A stretch of 64,000 nt of DNA, from the NCBI GenBank assembly GCA_947467375.1, contig CANIHL010000002.1, positions 1-64,000 on the forward strand. Reading direction: 5' to 3'. The position numbers and the translations under genes were made by a program. Positions 51,284 through 59,343 of the stretch are shown here, piece by piece. Under the pieces are notes generated by a model. The model saw only the letters and a list, made by a program, of their open reading frames with translations. It did no database searches and was not told the DNA's origin. Numbering within the stretch: the first letter of the stretch is position 1; each line of letters starts with the position of its first letter. This stretch comes from Acidimicrobiaceae bacterium. Its GTDB lineage: Bacteria; Actinomycetota; Acidimicrobiia; Acidimicrobiales; Ilumatobacteraceae.

Positions 51284-52885
51284 GTGAAAAATAGGGCAAA
51301 ACTACTCAGCTCGTCGTATCTGCGCTTCTTTGTCGCGGCTTGTGCAATTACATTGCTTTCAGGCTTTTCAGTACATAGCCATAACGAAGTTCGGCCATTT
51401 GTAAATTGTGTTGAGCCTGGCAATCCACCTGGTTGCGAACAAGAGAAAAAGAATGAGAAGACCGATACTACAAATGCGTCGAACGAGACAGTCCCCACTG
51501 CTCAGCCTGCTGAAGATGAACCCAGGAGTTCGGGATTTTTTGATGGAGTACTTGAAAAGACATTACTTTTACTAGTTTTTTCCATGTTGGCTACTGGCAT
51601 ATTTTTTCTTGCTAAAGCTTTAGTAAGTCCACGCAGTCAAAACAGTTACACAAGTCCGACTAACCGCAATTTGCCTTCGGCCGCCGGGTACAGACAATCT
51701 TCGAGTGCACAAGCTCCAGTTCGAAACCGGCCACAAGTAAATCCTGTAGTAACGGCGAATACAGGTTCAGGAATTCGAACCCAAATTCCTCGTGTAGAAA
51801 GAGAATCAATCGAGTTGGCTGCTCCGGTGCAGGCCAATGTAGATACGAATAACGTTGCCGAGCCAGAGCAAACCTCGGCGCGCGTTCGCCCGAACCTTGT
51901 ACCAGTAGGAATGCCAGAAGCTGAAGAAACTCCAAATGTTCTGGATGAGGTATCAGAGAGAAATATTATTAAGCCACCTCAAATAGGGGACCCTTCGGCA
52001 TTCAGAAAGAAAAACTGGTGGGATCCAAAGGTTGAATGGTGTCAACTATCGCCATTAGGTATGACCAGCGACATCACCTGTGATATCGGGACGTTTGGCT
52101 CTTCTGCAGTAGCTGCTGCCTCGTTACGTGGCAATAAACACAAACTTGACGCAAAGCCTTGTCAAGACGCATTCAATGTTCAATCTGCAACAGATATGTC
52201 TGGCTCCCAGTATGTAGTTTCCGTGTTGTGCGACGGTATGAGCAGTGCACGTTATTCGCATTATGGAGCACGCAGAACCTCTCAAGTGTTGTCAGATGCA
52301 CTTTGCAGAATGATTGAAAGTTCAGACTTCGTTGACATCGATTACGTGAATGCGAATATCGAAAATGTTCTTGAATATTGTCGACAGAAGGTAATTCCAT
52401 CTGAGATCGATTTATTTGGAGCCTCTGGAATTGACCCAAGTAGTGTCGAGGAATCAGACTTCAATACGACCGTCACGTTTTTAATCGCACCGTCTACTAC
52501 GAGCAGTAACAATACGAATGCGATTGTCGGATGTATTGGTGATAGTCCGATATTTATCTTGCACGGCCCTGAAGGTGTGTGGGAACAAATTGGTGTTATT
52601 GACTCACCTGATGAATTAGTCAATCCTGCTACTGCAGCCTTCCCGGGCTCTATTGCAATTGCAATTGATGAACTTGTTATGCAAAAAGGTGATGTTTTGG
52701 TTGCTATGAGCGATGGTGTTGGAAATTTCATCAACGTGAGAGGAAATCAGACATTGCTTGGAACATATTTGGCCAAGCAATGGTCGACGCCGGTAAACAT
52801 GGCAACTTTCGTCAATGATGTTTCGTTTGACATGAAGTCCGCTGATGATGATCGAACTGTCGTTGCAATTTGGCAAAGAATATAG
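51284..52885 (+). CDS. membrane-bound PP2C-family phosphatase
   Basis: A 533-residue protein: signal-like helix (about 12-30), a short Cys- and Pro-containing outer segment, a membrane helix (about 92-113), a long disordered linker, and a cytoplasmic PP2C domain (about 265-533). PP2C metal motifs are VLCDGMSSARYSHYGA, GCIGDSPIF, LVAMSDGVGNF and DDDRTVVAI. It probably removes phosphate from the kinase, the FHA protein or the vWA protein. The start is GTG. The kinase gene follows after 9 bases. Confidence 0.87.
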   Translation: MKNRAKLLSSSYLRFFVAACAITLLSGFSVHSHNEVRPFVNCVEPGNPPGCEQEKKNEKTDTTNASNETVPTAQPAEDEPRSSGFFDGVLEKTLLLLVFSMLATGIFFLAKALVSPRSQNSYTSPTNRNLPSAAGYRQSSSAQAPVRNRPQVNPVVTANTGSGIRTQIPRVERESIELAAPVQANVDTNNVAEPEQTSARVRPNLVPVGMPEAEETPNVLDEVSERNIIKPPQIGDPSAFRKKNWWDPKVEWCQLSPLGMTSDITCDIGTFGSSAVAAASLRGNKHKLDAKPCQDAFNVQSATDMSGSQYVVSVLCDGMSSARYSHYGARRTSQVLSDALCRMIESSDFVDIDYVNANIENVLEYCRQKVIPSEIDLFGASGIDPSSVEESDFNTTVTFLIAPSTTSSNNTNAIVGCIGDSPIFILHGPEGVWEQIGVIDSPDELVNPATAAFPGSIAIAIDELVMQKGDVLVAMSDGVGNFINVRGNQTLLGTYLAKQWSTPVNMATFVNDVSFDMKSADDDRTVVAIWQRI

Positions 52886-52894
52886 TGGCGGCCC

Positions 52895-53896
52895 ATGCCA
52901 TTACCCATTGAATTTAGGACTCTCACATCCTCTGGTCAGATGGTGGAGTTAGGCAGGGGAGGCGAAGGAGCGGTTTTTAAAGTTCCCAACTTGGGTGACA
53001 AGGTGTACAAAGAATTTTTGGCTGCTTCGTACACTTCACCTGATCACTCAGCGTTGACTCGCCTCATTGATTTGCAAAATCAGTGGACCCCAGAAGAGAA
53101 GGTATGGCTAACTAATAGAACGGTATGGCCAGAAACCATGGTTCTCGACAATGGAAATCTTAAAGGCTTCGTCATGCCTGGCATACAAAGACGATATTTT
53201 CGTAAACATGGGATTCGGGTAAACCCAAAGACGGTTTTATGTGAGTGGAATTATCTTGCCTTAAGAACAAAATTTCATAACAACCCGAACATAGTTACTG
53301 AGGTGCCTCGAGTTACGCCGCCAGATGCGCTCGCACTTGTGCATGACTTTGCAAAAACTATGAAGATCCTGCATAAGTACGGCGTAATCATTGGAGACAT
53401 TTCAGGTAAGAATCTTCTTTGGACAGATACGCCGAGTTTTCAGGTGATGATTATTGATTGCGACAGTTTCAGAATTATGGGTCAAGGCGGTGTGGCATCA
53501 CCAAAACAATCACCAGATTGGGATGATCCCCATTTAAATGGAAAGCCAACCAGTCAAGAAAGTGATATCTACAAACTTGCAATTGCAGCTTTCCGAGCAA
53601 TTTGGGCAAGCGGCACCGATAGGCCATCAGCACCTAGCTACGTAGTTCCTGCTGCACCTCAAGGAGTGCCAGATGAGATAAGAGGTCTCATTGCGCGAAG
53701 TTTGCAGCCAGCTGGTCGACCTACTGCGGAGGAATGGGAGAAAGTGCTGGCCCTACCCGCGATGTTCAGGGGGCGCCCTGCTGTGAAGATGGGCTCAAGT
53801 TCTGGGCTACGTCCATCTCAACCAAATTCGAATCACGGTACGCCAATGGGAACCCCTAGGCCGACGGTAAACATGAAACGTGATGAAACTCAGTGA
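52895..53896 (+). CDS. atypical Ser/Thr kinase of TerY-P type triad
   Basis: A 333-residue kinase. The glycine loop is LGRGGEGAVFKV (about 19-30), the catalytic loop VIIGDISGKNLLW (Asp 168, Asn 173), and the metal site IIDCDSFRI (about 187-193) replaces DFG. There is no membrane helix. The GDxSGxN and DxDS signature is shared with the kinase at 47518 and is typical of kinases found beside TerY and PP2C. It ends with a Pro/Thr-rich tail (RPTVNMK) that could be a phosphorylation target. It overlaps the protease gene by 4 bases (GTGA). Confidence 0.87.
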   Translation: MPLPIEFRTLTSSGQMVELGRGGEGAVFKVPNLGDKVYKEFLAASYTSPDHSALTRLIDLQNQWTPEEKVWLTNRTVWPETMVLDNGNLKGFVMPGIQRRYFRKHGIRVNPKTVLCEWNYLALRTKFHNNPNIVTEVPRVTPPDALALVHDFAKTMKILHKYGVIIGDISGKNLLWTDTPSFQVMIIDCDSFRIMGQGGVASPKQSPDWDDPHLNGKPTSQESDIYKLAIAAFRAIWASGTDRPSAPSYVVPAAPQGVPDEIRGLIARSLQPAGRPTAEEWEKVLALPAMFRGRPAVKMGSSSGLRPSQPNSNHGTPMGTPRPTVNMKRDETQ

Positions 53897-54873
53897 ATCA
53901 CATTCCGCCAGACCGCCCAACTGTAGGTATGGATGGAAAAATTACACCTCCAAAAGCTCCGGTCTCACTTAAAACAGGAATTGTTTATCCGAAAAAAAGG
54001 AGATTTGCGGTAAGTAATCCCAATGTCGCCGCACTCTTGATAGTTGCTTCAATCTTGGTCTTTGCTGGGTTGGTCATTCTTGGAGATAAAAATCCATCGC
54101 CAAGCAGCACAGAGGATGGAGCACCAAATTCTACTGTTGCTGAATCAGACACTGTCGACCTTGCACCAGGAATTGAAATTGTAAGTGGTGTAAATGTGAT
54201 TAAGTCAATTGTTCAAGTTGTTGCACAAGATAGTGGTGAAGATTGCGCATACGGTTCTGGTTCAATGATTATTGATTCAAGCTATGTATTGACAAACTTT
54301 CATGTTGTAGAAGATGATGAAGATTGCGATATAGATAAAATATTTATCGAAACGATCGAACGAATAGATCTTGCGCCAGTGAGAACGCATAGTGCAGAAA
54401 TCTTTGCTATCAACGAGGATGCCGATTTGGCGATTCTGAAAATCAAGCCGCTGTCGAGTAACGGCGTTGAATTAATTCCTGTGAAAATTGCCCCAGAAGT
54501 TCGATTGGGGGATGAGTTGACAGCGATTGGATTCCCAGCAATTGGCGGCGAATCGGTAACAGTAACGAAGGGTGAGATTTCAGGTTTCAGCAATTATGGC
54601 GGAGTGAGATGGATTAAGTCATCGATCTCCATTTCTGGTGGAAACAGTGGAGGGGGAGCATTCAATTTGAATGGCGAACTCGTTGGAGTTCCAACTTTAA
54701 TGGGGGTGCCTGGCATTGATGAAACAACCGACTGCAGACCAGATCGCGACACAAATGGAGACGGAGAGATTGATTCCGATGATGAGTGTGTTTCAATGGG
54801 CGGCTTCATCAATTCACTTTCGCCTGGGTCGGGGGCAATTGAGTTGGCAAAATCTAAGGGGCTAATCCCTTAG
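53893..54873 (+). CDS. membrane trypsin-like protease with calcium-loop motif
   Basis: A 326-residue protein: a cytoplasmic N-terminus of about 42 residues, one membrane helix (about 44-63) and an outer S1-fold protease. The triad is His in LTNFHVVED, Asp in DADLAILKI and Ser in GGNSGGGAF. Near the end DRDTNGDGEIDSDDE matches a calcium-binding loop of dockerin/thrombospondin type inserted before the last strand. There is no PDZ domain. The N-terminal RPTVGMDGK resembles the kinase tail. GTG start overlapping the kinase stop, so it is part of the operon. Confidence 0.85.
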   Translation: MNHIPPDRPTVGMDGKITPPKAPVSLKTGIVYPKKRRFAVSNPNVAALLIVASILVFAGLVILGDKNPSPSSTEDGAPNSTVAESDTVDLAPGIEIVSGVNVIKSIVQVVAQDSGEDCAYGSGSMIIDSSYVLTNFHVVEDDEDCDIDKIFIETIERIDLAPVRTHSAEIFAINEDADLAILKIKPLSSNGVELIPVKIAPEVRLGDELTAIGFPAIGGESVTVTKGEISGFSNYGGVRWIKSSISISGGNSGGGAFNLNGELVGVPTLMGVPGIDETTDCRPDRDTNGDGEIDSDDECVSMGGFINSLSPGSGAIELAKSKGLIP

Positions 54874-54929
54874 GAAGATTGTTTGTTAGTTTGATTCAGG
54901 TTGATAGTCCAAGAATTAAAGGAGTAATC

Positions 54930-55499
54930 GTGGCACTGTGTTCAAGTTGTGGGAACGATATTTTTGGTGGAAAGGTTTGTTACAAGTGTGGTGCTCGAGT
55001 TGGTGGATTTGTTGGAGCTAGCCCACAGGGGGATGTAGCGAACCATCAGCAAATGCAACCCCAAACTCAATTTCAATCACCGCCGCAATACCAACCTCCG
55101 CAGCAATACCAAGCACCAGCGCAACAGCAGTACCAAGCGGCTTCACAGCAGATGATTCAGAGTCGAGGAATGCCGAGGTCAATGGGATTCTCAGAAGCAA
55201 TTAAGTATTGCCTGTCAAATTTTGCAAACTTCAATGGACGCGCAAAAAGATCTGAGTACTGGTACTTCGCGCTGTTTGCTGCAATCACATATTTCATTTT
55301 GGCTTTATTGTCACCAGGTTTATACGTAATCGCATTATTTGCACTGATTATCCCTACTACTGCTGCTGCAGTTCGCCGATTGCATGATGGGGGACGATCT
55401 GGCTGGAATCTCTTGTGGTCGATAGTTCCCTTCGGCAGTCTGGTGATTCTTGTTTGGCTTGCAAGTGAAGGTAATCCTGGAGCAAACAAGTACAACTGA
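54930..55499 (+). CDS. zinc-ribbon DUF805 membrane protein
   Basis: A 189-residue protein: zinc ribbon at the start (CSSCG...CYKCG), a Gln/Pro-rich linker, and a C-terminal DUF805 domain with about three helices. The DUF805 markers are FNGRAKRSEYWYFALF, VRRLHDGGRSGWN and EGNPGANKYN. I chose the GTG at 54930, preceded by AAAGGAG; the frame is open from 54879. It follows the protease gene by about 57 bases and may belong to the same transcript. Confidence 0.82.
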   Translation: MALCSSCGNDIFGGKVCYKCGARVGGFVGASPQGDVANHQQMQPQTQFQSPPQYQPPQQYQAPAQQQYQAASQQMIQSRGMPRSMGFSEAIKYCLSNFANFNGRAKRSEYWYFALFAAITYFILALLSPGLYVIALFALIIPTTAAAVRRLHDGGRSGWNLLWSIVPFGSLVILVWLASEGNPGANKYN

Positions 55500-55506
55500 A
55501 TAAGTT

Positions 55507-56409
55507 TTAGTCTCCCATGCCGTTTATGAGGTTGTAGGTCTCAATTAGTTCGTGGTACCACTGGCCTTCAACTAAGCCGTCTACAGGGAGATGATTCTGG
55601 AATTGGTAAACCTTGATTGAGTATTCAGTATCAGGCCCAAAGTAACCATCCACTGGATTGCCTGCCAAATAATAGAGCAACCCATATTCGTACAGAACCT
55701 GCTGAAAGTCACGAATTCCATCGCCTCTGTCACACAATTTGTATGGCTCAAATTCTTTTACGGCAAACGACGAGCACTTTGGAGAAAGGTTTAAGGAAAA
55801 TTGATTTCCAAAATCGTCTACAGCGCTACCAGTGAATTCTGAGCCATTCCATGAATAAGAAATTGGGATAGCACCACCGTCGGCGCAAGAGGGTAAGCAC
55901 GGTTCGTGGTACGCAGTAATTGATGTTCCGACTATTTCAGAGGCGTGTAAGCCGAGATCAAAATTCAGCGACTTCCAAGATCCAGATACTTGACTGAAAA
56001 CCTGGCCTTCAGGGTCGTTTAGGTGGTAGCCGGTATATATATCGTCGTCACCTTCGCCCGTGAGATCAACAAGTTGGACGCTGTCGATTCCCCATGTGCA
56101 TTCATCTCCGCACCAATCGTCAATAAGGATTAAATCGGTGCCAAAAACGAACTGTGATCCATCCCAGTTCCAAATAGAAATAACTCCTTTATCCGAGTTT
56201 GCAGATACTCCGAATATTGCACCGTTTGAGATTCCAGCACCACCACTGAGGGCCGGTTCAGCCAAAGATTCAATCGTTGTCTCAAAGTTCGATCTAGCAG
56301 CAGCCAACTCTTCAGCGCTTATTGAGGGAGCAGAATTTGGATTTGAGGACCCACCACACGAAACCAGTACAACAAGGGCGCTGAGAAGAGTCAATTTCAT
56401 AAATCGCAT
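55507..56409 (-). CDS. lipoprotein with peptidoglycan-binding-like C-terminus
   Basis: A 300-residue lipoprotein with lipobox VLVSC near residue 18. The middle part (about 55-200) is beta-rich with an Asp-rich loop (DLTGEGDDDIYTGY) like those in VCBS/FG-GAP repeats. The C-terminal 80 residues look like a peptidoglycan-binding domain (GNPVDGYFGPDTEYSIKVYQ). It is convergent with the DUF805 gene, with 7 bases between stops. Confidence 0.7.
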   Translation of the reverse strand: MRFMKLTLLSALVVLVSCGGSSNPNSAPSISAEELAAARSNFETTIESLAEPALSGGAGISNGAIFGVSANSDKGVISIWNWDGSQFVFGTDLILIDDWCGDECTWGIDSVQLVDLTGEGDDDIYTGYHLNDPEGQVFSQVSGSWKSLNFDLGLHASEIVGTSITAYHEPCLPSCADGGAIPISYSWNGSEFTGSAVDDFGNQFSLNLSPKCSSFAVKEFEPYKLCDRGDGIRDFQQVLYEYGLLYYLAGNPVDGYFGPDTEYSIKVYQFQNHLPVDGLVEGQWYHELIETYNLINGMGD

Positions 56410-56467
56410 GATTAAATTGTAATCTGATTTGTACCGTAATTGGTAACAAAATTCGTTTGGAACCTAA

Positions 56468-57094
56468 ATGATGAAAATTTTTGTAATTATTACAATGGTT
56501 ATTTCTCTGAGTAATGGAACGCTTTTACAGGAGCCTAGAGACAAGGAACCAACCGACCCTGGATTAAAACAGGTCCTACTTTTGGGTGACTCAGTAATGG
56601 CGGGCATTGGTCGAAGCGATCAAGGAATGAAATACTTGGAAACCAACTTCCGAGTGATTTTTAAAGCTATTGGGTGCCAACGTCTTGAGGCGATAGGTTG
56701 CACTAAGAGTTCAGTGCAAAGTGCATTTGAAATTCTGAAATCCAATGCAGGACTATTCACCAAAGCAGTAGTCGTGTCAACTGGTTACAACGAATTTGAT
56801 AACTCAAAGGCGTTTAGGAAGACAGTGCTGGATTTCTGCGGAGAAGCTAGTCGTCAAGGGGTTCAGATTGTTTGGCTGACCTACCGAGAGGCAGGGAACG
56901 TAAAGAAAAAAGCTGAAGGGTTTAACAAGATATTAAACGCACAAGTTGATACTTGCAAAAATCTGAAGATCCTGGATTGGAACGCGTTGTCTAAGGGTAA
57001 AAAGGGGTGGTTCGCGGGGGACGAAGTTCACCTGCAAGGGGTTGGGCCTTTAAAAATGGCTCAATTTATTGCAGACTTTGTGGACTCTAATTGA
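56468..57094 (+). CDS. SGNH-hydrolase-like secreted protein
   Basis: A 208-residue protein with a short signal-like start. The SGNH blocks are visible: LLGDSVMAG (Ser), VSTGYNEFD (Asn) and GDEVHLQ (Asp/His). The family includes esterases and peptidoglycan or lipid O-deacetylases. It probably acts outside the cell. It is first in a plus-strand group with the two small genes that follow. Confidence 0.75.
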   Translation: MMKIFVIITMVISLSNGTLLQEPRDKEPTDPGLKQVLLLGDSVMAGIGRSDQGMKYLETNFRVIFKAIGCQRLEAIGCTKSSVQSAFEILKSNAGLFTKAVVVSTGYNEFDNSKAFRKTVLDFCGEASRQGVQIVWLTYREAGNVKKKAEGFNKILNAQVDTCKNLKILDWNALSKGKKGWFAGDEVHLQGVGPLKMAQFIADFVDSN

Positions 57095-57147
57095 CACTTT
57101 TACAATTTGTGAATACCATGAGTAGCACACAACTAATGGGGGTAATT

Positions 57148-57339
57148 GTGAAGCGATATAAGGTTATGACTCAAAAAGACCGCATGTTCGGCGGAAAGTT
57201 CAATCCGGAAAAAGTTGAAGAAGCATTGAATTCATTGGGCCAGGAGGGTTGGGAACTAAAAGGTGTTGCCACCGCAGAATTCCCATCACTAACGGGAGGA
57301 CGCCAAGAGCTCGTAATCTTTCTGGAAAAGGACATTTAA
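57148..57339 (+). CDS. DUF4177-family small protein
   Basis: About 63 residues from the GTG at 57148, with GGGGG 5 bases before it; the frame is open from a TTG at 57091. VKRYKVMTQKDRMFGGKF, LGQEGWELKG and the FLEK end match DUF4177, a small mixed alpha/beta family of unknown role. The leader AACTAATGGGGGT is the same as at the 39006 gene. The next gene begins directly after its stop codon. Confidence 0.72.
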   Translation: MKRYKVMTQKDRMFGGKFNPEKVEEALNSLGQEGWELKGVATAEFPSLTGGRQELVIFLEKDI

Positions 57340-57648
57340 TTGATCCATCGTTTCGGTCGTAAGGGCACCGAGTTCGGAGGAGTCTTTTTTACGGAAGGAC
57401 CAATAGTCGGCGGAACCAAGCTCGGCGAACTTATGGCTGAAAGTAGAAAACAGAACACAAACCTTGATGAGTTAAAACAACAGCTTGCATCACAAGTGAA
57501 AAACCTTGGAGGGAATGCTCTGGAAAATTTTAATTATGTCCAGCAGGGAACCGTTTTTTCGTTTTCTAGTACTCGATGGCGAGCGACAGGAACTGCTGTG
57601 CGCGCAATTGATGACGCAACTTCTCAGATGCCTCCACCGTCTATATAG
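57340..57648 (+). CDS. YbjQ/DUF74-like small protein
   Basis: A 102-residue protein starting TTG at 57340, immediately after the DUF4177 stop. The C-terminal half (LKQQLASQVKNLGGNALENF, then FSSTRWRATGTAVRA) resembles YbjQ-type proteins, which pair a GANA turn with a GTAV strand. The link is weak. It is probably co-transcribed with the DUF4177 gene. Confidence 0.5.
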   Translation: MIHRFGRKGTEFGGVFFTEGPIVGGTKLGELMAESRKQNTNLDELKQQLASQVKNLGGNALENFNYVQQGTVFSFSSTRWRATGTAVRAIDDATSQMPPPSI

Positions 57649-57653
57649 GGTGG

Positions 57654-57776
57654 GTGACGAGGTTGTTTGGTTTTTTCAACATAGTGCACCTTGTGGTCGG
57701 ATTTATGGTTTTGATTGTTGGGTTGCTTCCGGCAATTTTTGCCAGCTTAAGAGAACTTTGGATTAGATCGAAATAG
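57654..57776 (+). CDS. possible 40-residue membrane protein
   Basis: A 40-codon open frame (GTG at 57654, or TTG at 57663, to TAG at 57776). It encodes one strongly hydrophobic helix (VVGFMVLIVGLLPAIFASL) with basic ends, a normal small membrane protein layout. It begins 5 bases after the stop of the preceding gene. There is no clear ribosome site, so confidence is limited. Confidence 0.35.
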   Translation: MTRLFGFFNIVHLVVGFMVLIVGLLPAIFASLRELWIRSK

Positions 57777-57851
57777 TTACATACATTTGAGCCAGCAGCG
57801 GGTTATGTACCGTGTATGGTTGGTTCGCAACCGAGAATCAAGGGAGAGTTT

Positions 57852-58361
57852 ATGGACGCAGCAAAAGAGGCAAAAGCTAAATCAAAGGCTCTTAGGCCTT
57901 GGTTCAAAAAAAAGCGTTTTTGGGTATTAGGAATAATCGGACTGATCGTTATTATCTCGGTTTCCTCACAGGGAGGCTCAACAACGACAACAAATTCTGA
58001 CGGTACAAGTCAAAATGATCAAGGAGCTTCATTGGACGCGAGTTCTGACTCTGGGTCAAGTAATTCGAGCGAAACCGCATCGCAAAAGAATGCGAGAGAA
58101 TCCGCAGAAAGCTATTTGAAGTATCAATCTTTTTCACGTTCTGGATTGATTGATCAACTTGAATTTGAAAAGTTCAGCACTGAAGATGCAACGTATGCGG
58201 TTGACGCTGTCGAGGTTGACTGGAATGAACAAGCTGCAAAAACTGCAGCTTCCTACTTGGACACTTCATCTTTTTCGAGGCAGGGGCTGATTGATCAGTT
58301 GCTTTTTGAGGGTTTTAGTCAATCTGAGGCCGAATATGGCGTCAGCACAACCGGTCTTTAA
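57852..58361 (+). CDS. Ltp-type membrane protein with two Ltp repeats
   Basis: A 169-residue protein. A basic N-terminus and one membrane helix (about 22-40) are followed by a Ser/Asp-rich linker and two Ltp repeats (about 78-118 and 124-165). Each repeat carries the pattern SFSRxGLIDQLxFExFSxxxAxYxV, split here to SFSRSGLIDQL and SFSRQGLIDQL. Ltp proteins include a phage lipoprotein that blocks superinfection, but most bacterial copies have no known role. There is no lipobox here, so it is helix-anchored. AGGGAGAGTTT precedes the ATG. Confidence 0.8.
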   Translation: MDAAKEAKAKSKALRPWFKKKRFWVLGIIGLIVIISVSSQGGSTTTTNSDGTSQNDQGASLDASSDSGSSNSSETASQKNARESAESYLKYQSFSRSGLIDQLEFEKFSTEDATYAVDAVEVDWNEQAAKTAASYLDTSSFSRQGLIDQLLFEGFSQSEAEYGVSTTGL

Positions 58362-58384
58362 TCGATTGTTTTCCTGAGCATTTT

Positions 58385-58531
58385 ATGAAACTTGGCCCAG
58401 GGCTTACCTTCTCATGGAAGCGTGCAATTGGTGTGACTAAGGCGAAGAGATCAATTGCGCGTGCAACGGGAATACCAACAACTCGAAGCGGACGTCGAAA
58501 CAAACTCGGCCGATGGATGGGAATGAAGTGA
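58385..58531 (+). CDS. 48-residue basic protein
   Basis: ATG at 58385 to TGA at 58531. It encodes 48 residues with many Arg and Lys (SWKRAIGVTKAKRSIARATG and RSGRRNKLGRWMG). The stop forms a GTGA overlap with the probable start of the next zinc-ribbon gene, which supports translation. The charge suggests contact with nucleic acid or membrane. I do not recognise the family with confidence. Confidence 0.55.
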   Translation: MKLGPGLTFSWKRAIGVTKAKRSIARATGIPTTRSGRRNKLGRWMGMK

Positions 58532-59130
58532 ACCATTGTCCAAACTGTGGTCAAGACAGTCCCTCGAATACAAATTTTTGTATTAAATGCGGTTCAGCAT
58601 TTGTGGCTTCTGGTTTGAAAACTTTTCCTGGTCGTCCCGTCATTTCTATGGACTCTCAAAAGCAAGGACATCTACCTGCAAATTCGTCGGATTATTCGTA
58701 TCAAAACCAAAATCCTCAAACCCCGCAGTTTCAACCTTTGGCTAATTCGCTGCAGGTACGAAATAGAGGAAAGCAGCAAAATAAAATCGTCGTAGGTGCG
58801 GTCGGTGCTTTAGTTGCTGTCTTAGCTCTGTTTCTTGTGTTCGGTAAAAGCAGCTCGAGTTCGCAAAGCGTTACTCCAAATACCCAACAATCCGGAACCG
58901 ATTACGTCCCGGCGTCAACTGAAAATAGCCAGTACTACTCAAGCTACGACAACTACCCTCAAGAGTTTCGTGATGCATTTGTCAACAGTTGTATAGACGG
59001 TAGCCAATATGACTACTGCGTTTGTGTGCTTGAGGGTTTGGAAGCAACCTATTCCGCAGACGAACTTATGTATCTGTTTGATTCGGGCGATTCGACGTAC
59101 ATGAATGCTGCGGTTCTAAGTTGCATTTAG
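58528..59130 (+). CDS. zinc-ribbon single-helix membrane protein
   Basis: A 200-residue protein from the GTG at 58528, which overlaps the 48-residue gene by GTGA; an ATG at 58513 is an alternative. The zinc ribbon is HCPNCG...FCIKCG. A Gln/Asn/Pro-rich linker is followed by one membrane helix (about 88-107). The short ectodomain has four Cys (FVNSCIDGSQYDYCVCVLEG ... LSCI) and looks like a small disulfide-bonded helical domain. Same architecture as the proteins at 43425 and 61010. Confidence 0.72.
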   Translation: MNHCPNCGQDSPSNTNFCIKCGSAFVASGLKTFPGRPVISMDSQKQGHLPANSSDYSYQNQNPQTPQFQPLANSLQVRNRGKQQNKIVVGAVGALVAVLALFLVFGKSSSSSQSVTPNTQQSGTDYVPASTENSQYYSSYDNYPQEFRDAFVNSCIDGSQYDYCVCVLEGLEATYSADELMYLFDSGDSTYMNAAVLSCI

Positions 59131-59216
59131 TACAAAGTTCGAACTAGTTCTTTCACGTAGCCTGCAGGATCAAACTCAAGATTTGCAATTGCATAACCTG
59201 CGGTGCCAATTTTCAT
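59127..59216 (-). pseudogene. possible 3'-end gene remnant
   Basis: A 29-codon open frame on the minus strand (ATG at 59216; frame open back to about 59243) reading KIGTAGYAIANLEFDPAGYV and ending RTLY. Codon use looks like core genes, not like its AT-rich neighbours, and the sequence reads like the C-terminus of a larger protein. No more of that protein is present upstream. Weak evidence. Confidence 0.25.
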
Positions 59217-59343
59217 AATCGTTTCATGCTGAGCATCTGGTTTTGATCAAAGATTCCTAACTCAATCGAAATACTATGGTGTAATGTCCCATTAAACGGT
59301 CACATGTTATGGCACATACCGAAACTCAACAGAATGGTGAAAC

